Part shown: positions 37,952-47,065 of the stretch, one piece after another
Layout: each line of letters begins with the position of its first letter
Position numbering within the stretch: the first letter of the stretch is position 1
Source of the DNA: UMGS1601 sp900553335
Lineage (GTDB): Bacteria > Bacillota > Clostridia > Oscillospirales > Ruminococcaceae
NCBI GenBank assembly: GCA_937920725.1
Contig: CALEUW010000024.1
Span: 97,843 to 161,842 of the forward strand
Length of the DNA: 64,000 bases
Direction of reading: 5' to 3'
The notes under the pieces: model-generated
What the model saw: the letters and a program-made list of their open reading frames with translations, nothing else
Told to the model about the DNA's origin: nothing
Database searches by the model: none
Program-made: the position numbers and the translations under genes

Positions 37952-38368
37952 TTATTTATTATTCTTATTATAAACAGAAATTCTAGTCAATGCTCTTTTA
38001 AGCTTTGCCTCGGCAAAATCGAATGCTGCTCCGCTCGATTTTGCTTCTTTAATTTTCTGCTCAGCTCGGATTTTTGCAGCTTCTGCTCTTTCAAGATCGA
38101 TTTCATCAGACCACTCAGCAGATTGCGGCAAAACAGTTACTTCACCGTCAGAAACGATTATTATGCCGTCTGCTGCTGCCGCAACCCGATATTCTCCGCT
38201 TTCCTGCTGCTTGATCTTGAGCGGACCTGTGAGAATATTTGACACATAATCAATATGACCTGCTAAAATTCCGACATCGCCCTCAGAGGTTCTTACGACT
38301 ATCTGAGTAGTTTCTCCGTCAAAAAAGATTTTTTCAGGAGTGATTATTTTGAGTTTATAAGAATTCAT
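37952..38368 (-). CDS. atpC: ATP synthase epsilon subunit
   Basis: Central-stalk subunit of F1 that links gamma to the c-ring and can inhibit hydrolysis. The 138 residues have the N-terminal beta sandwich (LKIITPEKIFFDGE, GDVGILAGHIDYVS) and the C-terminal helical hairpin. Last gene of the atp operon, 12 bases after atpD. Confidence 0.96.
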   Translation of the reverse strand: MNSYKLKIITPEKIFFDGETTQIVVRTSEGDVGILAGHIDYVSNILTGPLKIKQQESGEYRVAAAADGIIIVSDGEVTVLPQSAEWSDEIDLERAEAAKIRAEQKIKEAKSSGAAFDFAEAKLKRALTRISVYNKNNK

Positions 38369-38380
38369 TTAAGACTCCAC

Positions 38381-39778
38381 CTACTTAGAGTTTTTAGCTT
38401 TTTCAACCGCCTCGTCAATAGTTCCGACAAAGAGAAAAGCTGACTCAGGAAGATCATCATGTTTTCCTTCTATTATTTCTTTAAATCCTCTTATAGTTTC
38501 CTTAATAGGAACGTATTTACCTTGCATTCCTGTAAACTGCTCCGCTACAGAGAAAGGCTGAGAAAGGAATCGTTGAACTTTTCTTGCTCTGTTTACGGTT
38601 AGTTTATCTTCTTCAGATAATTCGTCCATACCCATAATAGCAATAATATCCTGAAGCTCTTTATATCTTTGAAGAATAGACTGTACCTTTCGAGCCACAT
38701 CGTAATGCTCTTTGCCTACAATTTCAGGATCTAAAATTCTTGAATTAGACTCAAGGGGATCAACAGCAGGATAAATTCCCAAAGATGCTATATTTCTTGA
38801 CAAAACCGTAGTTGCGTCAAGATGGGCGAAAGTTGTCGCAGGAGCAGGGTCAGTCAAGTCGTCTGCAGGAACATAAACCGCCTGAACTGATGTAATAGAA
38901 CCTTTTGAAGTAGAAGTGATTCTCTCCTGCAGCGCTCCCATTTCAGTTGCAAGAGTCGGCTGATAACCAACAGCTGAAGGCATTCTTCCTAAAAGCGCAG
39001 AAACTTCAGAACCTGCCTGTGTAAACCTAAAAATGTTATCAATAAACAAAAGTACGTCCTGTCCTTCAACATCTCTGAAATACTCTGCCATCGTAAGTCC
39101 CGAAAGACCTACTCTCATTCTGGCTCCTGGCGGCTCGTTCATCTGTCCGTAAACAAGAACGGTTTTGTCAATAACGCCCGACTCGATCATTTCATTATAA
39201 AGATCATTTCCCTCACGGGTTCTCTCTCCAACACCTGTAAATACTGAAATTCCGCCATGCTCTTTAGCGATATTATTTATAAGCTCCATGATAAGAACTG
39301 TTTTTCCAACACCTGCACCGCCGAAGAGTCCTATCTTTCCGCCTTTTAAGTACGGAGCAATAAGGTCAACTACCTTGATTCCTGTTTCCAGAACATCACT
39401 AGAGGCAATCTGTTCATCAAAAGAAGGCGGTTCCCTGTGAATCTCCCATTTCTCTTCCGTTTCAACAGCGGGCTTATTGTCAACAGGTTCACCTAGAAGA
39501 TTAAACATTCTAGACAGCGTCTGCCTTCCGACAGGAACCTTTATAGGACTTCCTGTGTCAACCGCTTCCATTCCTCTTACAAGTCCGTCTGTGGAACTCA
39601 TTGAGATACATCTTACTACATCATCGCCGATATGCTGAGCAACCTCAACAACTATCAAAGTGTCGCCGTTTTTTATCTCAATTGCATTTAAAAGATTCGG
39701 AAGATTGTTTACGGAAAATTTAATGTCAACTACAGCGCCGACTATCTGTACAATACTTCCTATGTTTTTTTCACTCAT
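38381..39778 (-). CDS. atpD: ATP synthase beta subunit
   Basis: Catalytic subunit of F1. The 465 residues include the P-loop GGAGVGKTVL, the catalytic segment GVGERTREGNDLY and the DELSEED-like helix with DELSEEDKL fully kept. Length is normal. Gene lies between atpG and atpC. Confidence 0.98.
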   Translation of the reverse strand: MSEKNIGSIVQIVGAVVDIKFSVNNLPNLLNAIEIKNGDTLIVVEVAQHIGDDVVRCISMSSTDGLVRGMEAVDTGSPIKVPVGRQTLSRMFNLLGEPVDNKPAVETEEKWEIHREPPSFDEQIASSDVLETGIKVVDLIAPYLKGGKIGLFGGAGVGKTVLIMELINNIAKEHGGISVFTGVGERTREGNDLYNEMIESGVIDKTVLVYGQMNEPPGARMRVGLSGLTMAEYFRDVEGQDVLLFIDNIFRFTQAGSEVSALLGRMPSAVGYQPTLATEMGALQERITSTSKGSITSVQAVYVPADDLTDPAPATTFAHLDATTVLSRNIASLGIYPAVDPLESNSRILDPEIVGKEHYDVARKVQSILQRYKELQDIIAIMGMDELSEEDKLTVNRARKVQRFLSQPFSVAEQFTGMQGKYVPIKETIRGFKEIIEGKHDDLPESAFLFVGTIDEAVEKAKNSK

Positions 39779-39797
39779 AGGTTTTACTCCGCCCTTT

Positions 39798-40694
39798 CTA
39801 ATCGCTTTTCTTCATAGAACCCGAAACAATTTCTGTAAGTTCCTGAGTTATCTGAGCCTGTCTTGCTCTGTTATATAAAAGTGATAAATTATCAATCATT
39901 TCCTGAGCATTATCGCTTGCAGATTCCATAGCAGTGCGTCTTGCCGCCTGTTCACAGGCATATGAATCTACTATCGCTCCGTATAAAAGCCCACCGAAAT
40001 ATTTCGGTAAAAGAAGCTTTAATACCTCCTGCGGAGAAGGATCGTATACAACAGCTGATTTGTATTTCTTCTTTTTCTCATCATCCGAAGGTTCACTACC
40101 GTCTGAATCTTCGGAAACTTCAAAAGGAAATGCCTGTACATTTTTTGGAATCTGAGAAAGAGTGTTTGCAAAAGTTGTATAACAAATCTCAACCCTTGCA
40201 AGCTCGCCTCTTGTATATTTTAAAACGATATCATCTGAAATATCCAAACAATCATATACGGATAGTTTTTCCGCTATCTGTGATAACTGATGGTATATCT
40301 CATATGAGGTCCTTGCAAAATGCTCAACTGATTTTTTTCCTATCGGCATAACGGATATTTTATATCCGTCGCTTTCAAGGTTTTTGATTCGGTCCGCAGC
40401 AAGCTTTAAAACATTGTGATTAAAACCTCCGGCGAGTCCCCTGTCACCTGCTATTACTACAAGCAGCGCTTTCTTTTCAACAATTTCCTTATTCTTAGGA
40501 GTATACGCTGTATTTAACGATATGCTCTTCAGCGTGTTATAAAGCGTGTTAAAATACGGCTGTGACTGTATTGCTTTCTCCTTAGCTTTTCTAAGCTTGG
40601 ACGAAGCAACTAGCTCCATAGCCTTTGTTATCTGCATTGTACTTTCAACGCTTTTTATTCGCCTTTTTACATCTTTAATGTTAGCTGTTGCCAC
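39798..40694 (-). CDS. atpG: ATP synthase gamma subunit
   Basis: Rotor shaft of F1. 298 residues with the typical N-terminal helix (IKDVKRRIKSVESTMQITKAMELVASSKL) and the C-terminal helix ending RQAQITQELTEIVSGS. The middle has a charged insertion (DSDGSEPSDDEKKKK). Confidence 0.97.
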   Translation of the reverse strand: MATANIKDVKRRIKSVESTMQITKAMELVASSKLRKAKEKAIQSQPYFNTLYNTLKSISLNTAYTPKNKEIVEKKALLVVIAGDRGLAGGFNHNVLKLAADRIKNLESDGYKISVMPIGKKSVEHFARTSYEIYHQLSQIAEKLSVYDCLDISDDIVLKYTRGELARVEICYTTFANTLSQIPKNVQAFPFEVSEDSDGSEPSDDEKKKKYKSAVVYDPSPQEVLKLLLPKYFGGLLYGAIVDSYACEQAARRTAMESASDNAQEMIDNLSLLYNRARQAQITQELTEIVSGSMKKSD

Positions 40695-40711
40695 GCTCTA
40701 TCGCCGCCTTT

Positions 40712-42229
40712 TTATAGAGATTCTTTATTGTAAGTATTTAAAAACTCCCTAAGCGCAGTTTTAAGCGCCTCTTCGTTTTCTTTAGTCAAATCCTTTGTTT
40801 TGGTAATTGACTCTATAATTTCAGGATAAGAATAATGAATGAATCTGAACAAACTGTCCTGACAATCAGTAATTGACGAAACAGGGATATCGTTCAAATA
40901 ATTATTAACAACTGCATAAATTATCAGAACCTGATCTTCAACACTTAAAGGCGAGTTTTTACCCTGCTTTAAAACCTCAACGATTCTTTCTCCCTGCTCA
41001 AGTCTATCCTTAGTATCTTTATCAAGATCAGAGCCAAACTGTGCAAATGACTGCAGCTCTCTATACTGAGAATACATAAGCTTAAGCGAGCCTGAGACCT
41101 TTTTCATAGCCTTTATCTGAGCTGCACCGCCGACACGGGAAACCGAAATTCCCGGGTTGACCGCAGGTCTTATTCCTGAGAAAAACAGCTCTGTTTCAAG
41201 GAATATCTGTCCGTCTGTAATAGAAATTACATTTGTAGGAATATATGCGGAAACATCTCCCGCCTGTGTTTCTATAATAGGAAGAGCGGTAATTGATCCT
41301 CCGCCGTACTCTTCGTTCAGGTTACAAGCACGTTCAAGAAGTCTTGAATGAAGATAGAATACATCGCCCGGATACGCTTCTCTTCCTGTAGGACGCTGTA
41401 AAAGAAGTGACATAGTTCTATAAGCGACTGCGTGCTTTGAAAGATCATCGTATACAATAAGAACATCTTTACCTTGAAGCATAAAATACTCAGCCATTGC
41501 ACAGCCCGAATAAGGAGCGATATACTGAAGCGGAGCTTTTTCGCTGGCAGAAGCAGATACAACAATTGTATATTTCATAGCACCTGCTCGCTCAAGTGTA
41601 TCAACTACATTGGCAACTGTTGAGTTTTTCTGTCCTATTGCAACATAGATGCATAAGCAGTCCTTATCCGACTGATTGATAATAGTATCAAGCGCAATTG
41701 CGGTTTTTCCCGTCTGTCTGTCACCGATTATAAGCTCCCTTTGACCTCTTCCTATAGGAATCATAGAGTCTATTGCCTTAATACCGGTTTGAAGCGGTCT
41801 GTTTACCGACTTTCTTGTGATAATGCCGTGTGCAGGCGATTCTATAGGACGAGTATCTGTTGTAAATATTTGACCTTTGCCGTCAATCGGCTCTCCCAAT
41901 GCATTTACAACACGTCCGAGAAGCCCCTCTCCGACAGGAACAGAAACTATCTTGCCCGTTCTTTTAACCTGACTTCCCTCTTTTATATCAGAGTCATCTC
42001 CGAGCAATACAGCGCCGACAAATTCCTGCTCAAGGTTAAGCGCCATCCCCATTACACCGCCTTCAAACTCCAAAAGCTCACCTGCCATGCACTTTTCAAG
42101 ACCGTGAATCTTTGAAATTCCATCTCCAACGGTAACTACAGTTCCGACATTCTCAAGAGAAAGTTTGGATTTATAATTTTTTATCTGCTCTTTTAAAATA
42201 CCAGTAATTTCATCAGGACGTAAATTCAT
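40712..42229 (-). CDS. atpA: ATP synthase alpha subunit
   Basis: Non-catalytic nucleotide-binding subunit of F1. 505 residues with the P-loop GDRQTGKTA, the VGDGISKIHGL N-terminal segment and the PAVNPGISVSRVGGAAQ signature. Length is normal. Confidence 0.98.
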   Translation of the reverse strand: MNLRPDEITGILKEQIKNYKSKLSLENVGTVVTVGDGISKIHGLEKCMAGELLEFEGGVMGMALNLEQEFVGAVLLGDDSDIKEGSQVKRTGKIVSVPVGEGLLGRVVNALGEPIDGKGQIFTTDTRPIESPAHGIITRKSVNRPLQTGIKAIDSMIPIGRGQRELIIGDRQTGKTAIALDTIINQSDKDCLCIYVAIGQKNSTVANVVDTLERAGAMKYTIVVSASASEKAPLQYIAPYSGCAMAEYFMLQGKDVLIVYDDLSKHAVAYRTMSLLLQRPTGREAYPGDVFYLHSRLLERACNLNEEYGGGSITALPIIETQAGDVSAYIPTNVISITDGQIFLETELFFSGIRPAVNPGISVSRVGGAAQIKAMKKVSGSLKLMYSQYRELQSFAQFGSDLDKDTKDRLEQGERIVEVLKQGKNSPLSVEDQVLIIYAVVNNYLNDIPVSSITDCQDSLFRFIHYSYPEIIESITKTKDLTKENEEALKTALREFLNTYNKESL

Positions 42230-42256
42230 AAGTACTTACCATACCTTTCCAAAATT

Positions 42257-42799
42257 CTATATAGCTATAGAATTTATTTGCGCTTTTAATTTTTCAAGCT
42301 TATCACGAACGCTTGCGTGAATTTCTGTATTATTGTAGCTCAAAACAATTCCGCCGATTATTTTGCTGTCAACACACTCTTTTAATACAATTCTCTTTCC
42401 TGAAACAGCAGAAAGCTTTTCAATAAGCTTTTTTCTCAGCGAATCTGTAAGGTGAACAGCAGTTGTCGCAGTAACTTCTAAAATGTTCATCTTCTCATTG
42501 TATAAAGCCTTAAACTCCGAAAAAATCAATGAAATACCTTTAGATCTTCCCTTTTGAGCGGTAATGTTTAAGAAACTAAACATTACATCACTTAGATCAT
42601 CACCAAAAGCTTTTGAAATGATCTTTTCCTTTTCCACCCATTCAACTGTTGGGAGATTTAAGAATTTAACAAATTCGGGATTTTCATCAAATATCTGTGT
42701 AACAGCCGAAAATTCCTCATAAACGCTTTCAAGGCAGTTATTCTCCAAAGAAAGCTCAAACAGTGCCTCGGCATAATTATATTCAAACGAACCGGTCAT
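42257..42799 (-). CDS. atpH: ATP synthase delta subunit
   Basis: Connects the b stalk to the top of F1. 180 residues with the N-terminal helical bundle (YAEALFELSLENN) and the C-terminal signature region GGIVLSYNNTEIHASVRDKLEKL. Its start overlaps the atpF stop by 4 bases. Confidence 0.95.
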   Translation of the reverse strand: MTGSFEYNYAEALFELSLENNCLESVYEEFSAVTQIFDENPEFVKFLNLPTVEWVEKEKIISKAFGDDLSDVMFSFLNITAQKGRSKGISLIFSEFKALYNEKMNILEVTATTAVHLTDSLRKKLIEKLSAVSGKRIVLKECVDSKIIGGIVLSYNNTEIHASVRDKLEKLKAQINSIAI

Positions 42800-43314
42800 T
42801 GCAGTTCACCTACATTATTTATAAACTCTTCAATCATCTTCTCGTTGTCAGATGTTGAAATGTTTTTGTCTACAACCTTCTCTGCAACATTAAAAATAAT
42901 ATCGGTTATTTCTGTCTTGATTTCGTTCGCCGCTCTCTTCTTTTCAACTTCAATTTCAGTATTAGCACGGTCAATTATTCCTTTTGCCTGCTGTTTTGCC
43001 TGACTTATGATCTCATCGCTTTTATCATTTGCCTTAGCGGTTGCCGACTGAAGAATCTGAGCAGATTCAGCTTTAAGACCTGCCATTTTCTCTGAATACT
43101 CACTTTCAAGCCTTAAAGCGTTATCCTCAGCGTCCTTAGCTTTGGAATAAGTTTCATTAACCTCATCCATTCGTGCGTCTAAAACCTTATTCACAGGTTT
43201 AAAGAGGAAATGCTTTAAAACTAAAAACAAGAGAATTGTATTTAGCAGCATAGGAATTATAGTATCTAAATCGATAGAGAAAAAAGGAGTTTCAGCTAAA
43301 ATCATATTAACCAT
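42796..43314 (-). CDS. atpF: ATP synthase b subunit
   Basis: Peripheral-stalk subunit: one N-terminal membrane helix (about 20-40, IIPMLLNTILLFLVLKHFLF) followed by a long charged helix rich in alanine, glutamate and lysine. 172 residues. ATG at 43314 is chosen because GGAGG stands 5 bases before it; the frame is open a little further upstream. Confidence 0.95.
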   Translation of the reverse strand: MVNMILAETPFFSIDLDTIIPMLLNTILLFLVLKHFLFKPVNKVLDARMDEVNETYSKAKDAEDNALRLESEYSEKMAGLKAESAQILQSATAKANDKSDEIISQAKQQAKGIIDRANTEIEVEKKRAANEIKTEITDIIFNVAEKVVDKNISTSDNEKMIEEFINNVGELQ

Positions 43315-43426
43315 ATTTACCTCCTGAGTCATACGTTTTCAGAAATAGATAAATAAACATTGATTTATTATACAATTTATTCATCTTATAAGGGCCGTCC
43401 GGCCCATAGCTCTTTATTTATAAATA

Positions 43427-43696
43427 TTATAGATTTCCGATAAACGGATTTGCAAACATTAACAGCAATGCAACTACAAAAGCGTAAATACCGGTAGACT
43501 CAGAAATAGCACAGCCGATAAACATCGTTCTTGTGCAATCACCTGACGCCTCAGGCTGTCTTGCGATAGATTCTATAGTTTTTCCAACTGCATATCCTTC
43601 ACCTATACCAGGTCCGATACCTGCTATCATAGCAAGTCCTGCACCTATAGCAGATGCACCCATAACTATTGCTTTTGCCAAAAGATTCATATCCAT
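43427..43696 (-). CDS. atpE: ATP synthase c subunit, copy with two-carboxylate motif
   Basis: Ring subunit with two membrane helices and the polar loop ARQPEASGD. The ion site has E66 in ISESTGIY (E, S, T and Y as in sodium-binding c subunits). The position that is Q32 in Ilyobacter is glutamate E33 (GIGEGY). Such E/E pairing is known from the sodium-driven Fusobacterium nucleatum ring. ATG at 43696 gives 89 residues and follows GGAGG. A second, different c gene lies 57 bases upstream. Confidence 0.95.
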   Translation of the reverse strand: MDMNLLAKAIVMGASAIGAGLAMIAGIGPGIGEGYAVGKTIESIARQPEASGDCTRTMFIGCAISESTGIYAFVVALLLMFANPFIGNL

Positions 43697-43752
43697 AGTT
43701 TTTTCCTCCAAACAAATTGCCTTTTATTTTCAACAGCTTATGCTGTTAATTA

Positions 43753-44010
43753 CTATAGTGAGTTTATAAACGGATTTGCAAACATTAACAAAAGAGCCAC
43801 GATCAGAGAATAGATACCTGTACTCTCGCTTATTGCAGATCCTATAAACATTGTTCTTAAACAATCCCCTGTTCGTTCAGGGAATCTCGCACATGAATTG
43901 ACAGCTCTTCCAGCTGCGTTGCCGAGTCCTATAGCAGGTCCGATACCTGCTATCATAGCAGCTCCTGCTCCTATTGCCGAGCAAGCATAAATAATTGTTT
44001 CCGGTTTCAT
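43753..44010 (-). CDS. atpE: ATP synthase c subunit, second diverged copy
   Basis: 85 residues, clearly homologous to the neighbouring c gene but not a recent duplicate. The carboxylate E62 in ISESTGIY is kept, but the helix-1 ligand position is leucine (L29, GIGLGN). The conserved loop RQP reads RFP. If both are made, the ring could be mixed, with two kinds of ion site. It follows atpB by 15 bases. Confidence 0.93.
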   Translation of the reverse strand: MKPETIIYACSAIGAGAAMIAGIGPAIGLGNAAGRAVNSCARFPERTGDCLRTMFIGSAISESTGIYSLIVALLLMFANPFINSL

Positions 44011-44025
44011 AATACTCTCCTATCC

Positions 44026-44772
44026 TCAGTCCTGAGCTACATTTACCATTGTAAGAGTTGCGAAAATATACGCTTGAATACAACCTGCAAACAAATCAAA
44101 ATAAACGCTTAATACCGCCGGTATACCCACTTGAAATACATTTACCGAAAAAGGCCCGATCGCAAAGCTAACATGAAGCGCACTCGAAAGTGCTGCCAAA
44201 GCCATATATATAATTCCCGTTATAACCATTCCTCCGGCAATATTTCCAAATAAACGGAAAGCCATTGAAACAGGAGTTGCAACCTCGCTTATGATATTAA
44301 TGGGTGTAATTACCGCTACAGGCTGTGCATAACCCTTAAAATATCCCCAAACACCGTTAGACCGAATTTTTTCATACGTTATAAGAACAAATGTCATAAG
44401 TCCCCACGTTATAGTCGTATTAACGTCAGCAGTAATTGATCTGAGTCCTAAAAGACTTACAAGACTTCCAATTGCAGCATAGCCGAGCAACATTGCAATA
44501 TACGGCGCATATCTCATATACTTTGCGCCCATATTCTGCTTTATCATGTTATTTACCGATTTTACTATCATTTCGGCAATAATCTGCCGCTTTGTATCTG
44601 GCTTCTTTTTAAGATTTCTTGTGAGGAAAATGCACAAGATCCAAAACGCTGCAATTATTATCCAGCCTACAACAACCGTTTCCGTAATCTTCCAGTTTAT
44701 TCCCGGTATTGTAAAAACGATTTTAGGTCCGTGAACATCAAGAGCCGCTGTGCTTATCTGATTTATCGGCAT
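44026..44772 (-). CDS. atpB: ATP synthase a subunit
   Basis: Stator channel subunit. 248 residues with five to six membrane helices. The essential arginine is R173 in SMAFRLFGNIAGG, and the last helix region carries LFAGCIQAYIFATLTMVNV. It overlaps the preceding small gene by 35 bases. Confidence 0.96.
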   Translation of the reverse strand: MPINQISTAALDVHGPKIVFTIPGINWKITETVVVGWIIIAAFWILCIFLTRNLKKKPDTKRQIIAEMIVKSVNNMIKQNMGAKYMRYAPYIAMLLGYAAIGSLVSLLGLRSITADVNTTITWGLMTFVLITYEKIRSNGVWGYFKGYAQPVAVITPINIISEVATPVSMAFRLFGNIAGGMVITGIIYMALAALSSALHVSFAIGPFSVNVFQVGIPAVLSVYFDLFAGCIQAYIFATLTMVNVAQD

Positions 44773-45166
44773 TTCGCTTCACTTCCTTATCTAAAAAATT
44801 ATCAATAGTCATTGCAATTCTAGGGTAAAACTGTGGAATCAATACTCCGAACGGATTTAAAATTCCTATCTTGTATCCTATCACACATACTCCTAAAAGC
44901 AAAATATATCTTATTATATAGCTTGACATAACCAGTCTTTTGGCGTGAGTCTGTTTAAAGGTCAGAGCACAGTAGATTGAATCTGCCATAAAAATATTTG
45001 AAAAAATCATATAGGCAAACCCGATCAGCAGTCCTATAATCATTTTGATGTCAATACTAAAAGATATGAGCGCAGTTATTATATATGTCAGCACCAAAAG
45101 AACCGACATTTTAAAAAAAAGCTTTTTAAAAAAAGATCTTAATGGATTATCCCTATATTTATTCAT
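44738..45166 (-). CDS. AtpI-like ATP synthase assembly protein
   Basis: 142 residues with about four membrane helices, the first gene of the atp operon. Position and topology match ATP synthase subunit I, which helps c-ring assembly and, in some bacteria, magnesium or calcium entry. The sequence itself is weakly conserved, so the call rests mainly on context. Confidence 0.7.
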   Translation of the reverse strand: MNKYRDNPLRSFFKKLFFKMSVLLVLTYIITALISFSIDIKMIIGLLIGFAYMIFSNIFMADSIYCALTFKQTHAKRLVMSSYIIRYILLLGVCVIGYKIGILNPFGVLIPQFYPRIAMTIDNFLDKEVKRNADKSDKHSGS

Positions 45167-45298
45167 TTACATTCTCCCCAAAAAGAGCCTTCAATAAAAC
45201 ATTAACCTATAAATTATCTTATTATTCATAAATTTCATAATAAATTCATAATAACAAGCTCACAGCATAAAACCAAAGTGCATATGATTTATTTACAT

Positions 45299-45327
45299 AT
45301 AATACCACATATTCCGTAAACTTTCAA
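45299..45327 (-). promoter_or_regulatory. Promoter of atp operon
   Basis: TTGAAA (45327-45322), a 17-base spacer and TATTAT (45304-45299) on the minus strand, about 130 bases before the first gene. The rest of this 295-base gap shows only AT-rich sequence and the divergent tRNA promoter. Confidence 0.75.
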
Positions 45328-45406
45328 GAAATCAAGTCTATTTGTAACCTATTTGTAAGAAAAGATTACAAATCATGTACATATAAATTATATTTATAAT
45401 TTAGTA

Positions 45407-45435
45407 TTGACAATTGAGGATTTTAGTTGTATAAT
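45407..45435 (+). promoter_or_regulatory. Promoter of tRNA-Leu
   Basis: Perfect TTGACA (45407-45412), 17 bases, perfect TATAAT (45430-45435). Confidence 0.92.
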
Positions 45436-45461
45436 AGATTAGTAATTTCCGACAATTATTT

Positions 45462-45549
45462 GCCGCTGTGGTGGAATAGGCAGACACAAGGGACTTAAAA
45501 TCCCTCGGACTAATAATCCGTACCGGTTCAAGTCCGGTTAGCGGCACCA
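45462..45549 (+). tRNA. tRNA-Leu (TAA)
   Basis: Long class II tRNA with a variable arm. Acceptor GCCGCTG pairs loosely with TAGCGGC, the anticodon loop ACTTAAA lies between GGG and CCC-type arms, the T-loop is TTCAAGT, and CCA is encoded. Its 3' end is repeated 12.8 kb downstream. Confidence 0.96.
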
Positions 45550-45569
45550 TAAAAAGTCTGAACGCAAAA
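45540..45569. repeat. 30-bp direct repeat at tRNA-Leu 3' end (attL-like)
   Basis: The last 10 bases of tRNA-Leu (through CCA) plus the first part of its terminator are repeated without mismatch at 58347-58376. Direct repeats of a tRNA 3' end are the usual footprint of site-specific integration. Confidence 0.7.
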
Positions 45570-45586
45570 ATGCGTTCAGACTTTTT
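45551..45586 (+). terminator. Terminator of tRNA-Leu
   Basis: AAAAAGTCTGAACGCA and TGCGTTCAGACTTTTT form a 16-base stem with a four-A loop and a T-run. Confidence 0.95.
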
Positions 45587-45645
45587 ATTTTAAATAAATT
45601 CAATAATAAACATGATGCATATCCAATAGTCACATGAATGTTGAT

Positions 45646-46259
45646 TTATTCTCCTATTGGCAAAATTATGATTTTTCCCAACGATTCTAAAACATTTAAT
45701 ACATCTGTTATATTGCCACGATAATAATCAAACCGCTTTTTACTTAGCCATGGAAAACAAAATACTTGTTTTTTATGACAGAAACCAATTGCAGCCATGC
45801 ATCTAAATATCTCGTTCCCAACACCGTTAAGAGGACGCTCAAAACGTTCAGAGTTTATATGAAACGTGTCACGAATATTCTCAGGTGTTTTTAAACTACC
45901 ATATTTTTTTAGTCCTTGTGATACAAGTTTTCTAACTGTTTTTTTGTAGAAAACAAAGGATATTTCTTATCCAAGTAACAAGAATATAATGATAGCTCTT
46001 CCAACGGTAACATTTTGCCGTTTACTAAAGCGTTTGCCGGTAAGAACAATAACTTTTTTTCTTTAAAGGATAAATATGGATACATGGAAATCAGATAACT
46101 GATTGCCCAATTGCCTGAATCTATCTCTCCTAATAACTTATTTATTCCTTAAGAAAATTTATAGCTTAAAGTATCATTTAAAGTATCTTGAGCAGAATAA
46201 AAACTAGATTTGCAATGTACATATGCATCATTATTTATTTTTATCTCTGTAATTATCAT
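45646..46259 (-). pseudogene. Broken gene of about 200 codons, former immunity-gene candidate
   Basis: Reading from ATG 46259 gives MIITEIKINNDAY..., an in-frame TAA after 36 codons, then a long continuous reading (GINKLLGEIDSGNWAISYLI). After STKK, in an A-run near 45,945-45,952, a frameshift is needed to continue TVRKLVSQGLKKYGSLKTPE to a stop at 45646. One stop and one frameshift mark decay. I do not recognise the family. It lies last in the row of displaced Rhs tips, after a toxin remnant. Confidence 0.7.
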
Positions 46260-46312
46260 TTTAAAATAATTCCTTTCTTAAAATAAGATAAATAATATAT
46301 GATATATCTAAG

Positions 46313-46465
46313 TTATCCTACTATTTGTACATCACAAACTGTAACAGGTCCCGGTAAAAAACTTTTAACTGGTCCAAACTTTTGAATTTGTGGATCTTCT
46401 ATACCACTATCTTTAACAAAGGATACATTAGTTTTAAAAGATATAATTGTTCCAAAACTTGCTCC
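46313..46465 (-). pseudogene. C-terminal remnant of a toxin tip (50 codons)
   Basis: An open stretch directly after a stop reads GASFGTIISFKTNVSFVKDS..FLPGPVTVCDVQIVG and ends at TAA (46313). It has no start codon or ribosome site, so it is the tail of a lost protein, most simply an Rhs toxin tip given its neighbours. Confidence 0.5.
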
Positions 46466-46474
46466 CTATTTAAG

Positions 46475-46942
46475 TTAGTCATCGTACCAAAAACCCCAAT
46501 TTTGATAATGTTCTTGCAGTTTTTCTATAATTTCTTTTGGTAATTCTGCTTTTAACTGTTCATTATCAAGTAACTCTGACAAATAATCTAACCACATTAG
46601 TCCTTCTTCATTATTTAAGTCAACGGCATAGTTAAAAAGATCTATAAAAGGTTTTTTTAATTTTTCTCCTGAAAAAACTTTCAATCTGTCTAATATTACT
46701 AACGCTCCTGGCCAATTCAAATCTTGCAGCCATTCTAACAAACTATTCAAATATGGCTCTAAAACTGCATCAGATTTTTCATATAAAATTTGTGCACAGC
46801 ATTCCCAAACCGATGGATCGGCAGGTGGTTGAATTAACAAAGATAAGTCATTAATTTCTTTTGCCAAACGGATTCCTTCTAATTGAATTTCAGGTGGATT
46901 TTTCCAATTCAACAACTTATAAAGATCATAGATATTGTTCAT
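46475..46942 (-). CDS. DUF5071-like protein, probable immunity protein
   Basis: 155 residues, soluble and mostly helical, with the segment VWECCAQILYEKSD and LLEWLQDLNWPGA that resembles DUF5071 proteins found beside polymorphic toxins. ATG at 46942 follows GGGGG and stands one base after the stop of a toxin remnant, the spacing expected of a coupled toxin-immunity pair. Family assignment is from memory and was not searched. Confidence 0.65.
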   Translation of the reverse strand: MNNIYDLYKLLNWKNPPEIQLEGIRLAKEINDLSLLIQPPADPSVWECCAQILYEKSDAVLEPYLNSLLEWLQDLNWPGALVILDRLKVFSGEKLKKPFIDLFNYAVDLNNEEGLMWLDYLSELLDNEQLKAELPKEIIEKLQEHYQNWGFWYDD

Positions 46943-46943
46943 A

Positions 46944-47042
46944 TCAATTTCCCCCATCCCATTTAATTACAACTGATTTTACTGCTTGTGTCCATACTGA
47001 CGAAGAACCTGCATGTATATGGAAATTTATTTCTCTTTCAAC
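46944..47042 (-). pseudogene. C-terminal remnant of a toxin tip (32 codons)
   Basis: Between an in-frame TAG and the TGA at 46944 the frame reads VEREINFHIHAGSSSVWTQ and ends IKWDGGN. No start is present. The HIHAG and C-terminal IKWDGG look like the end of a small nuclease-type toxin. Its partner gene directly downstream is intact. Confidence 0.55.
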
Positions 47043-47065
47043 CTAATTGACTCAGAAATAATTTA

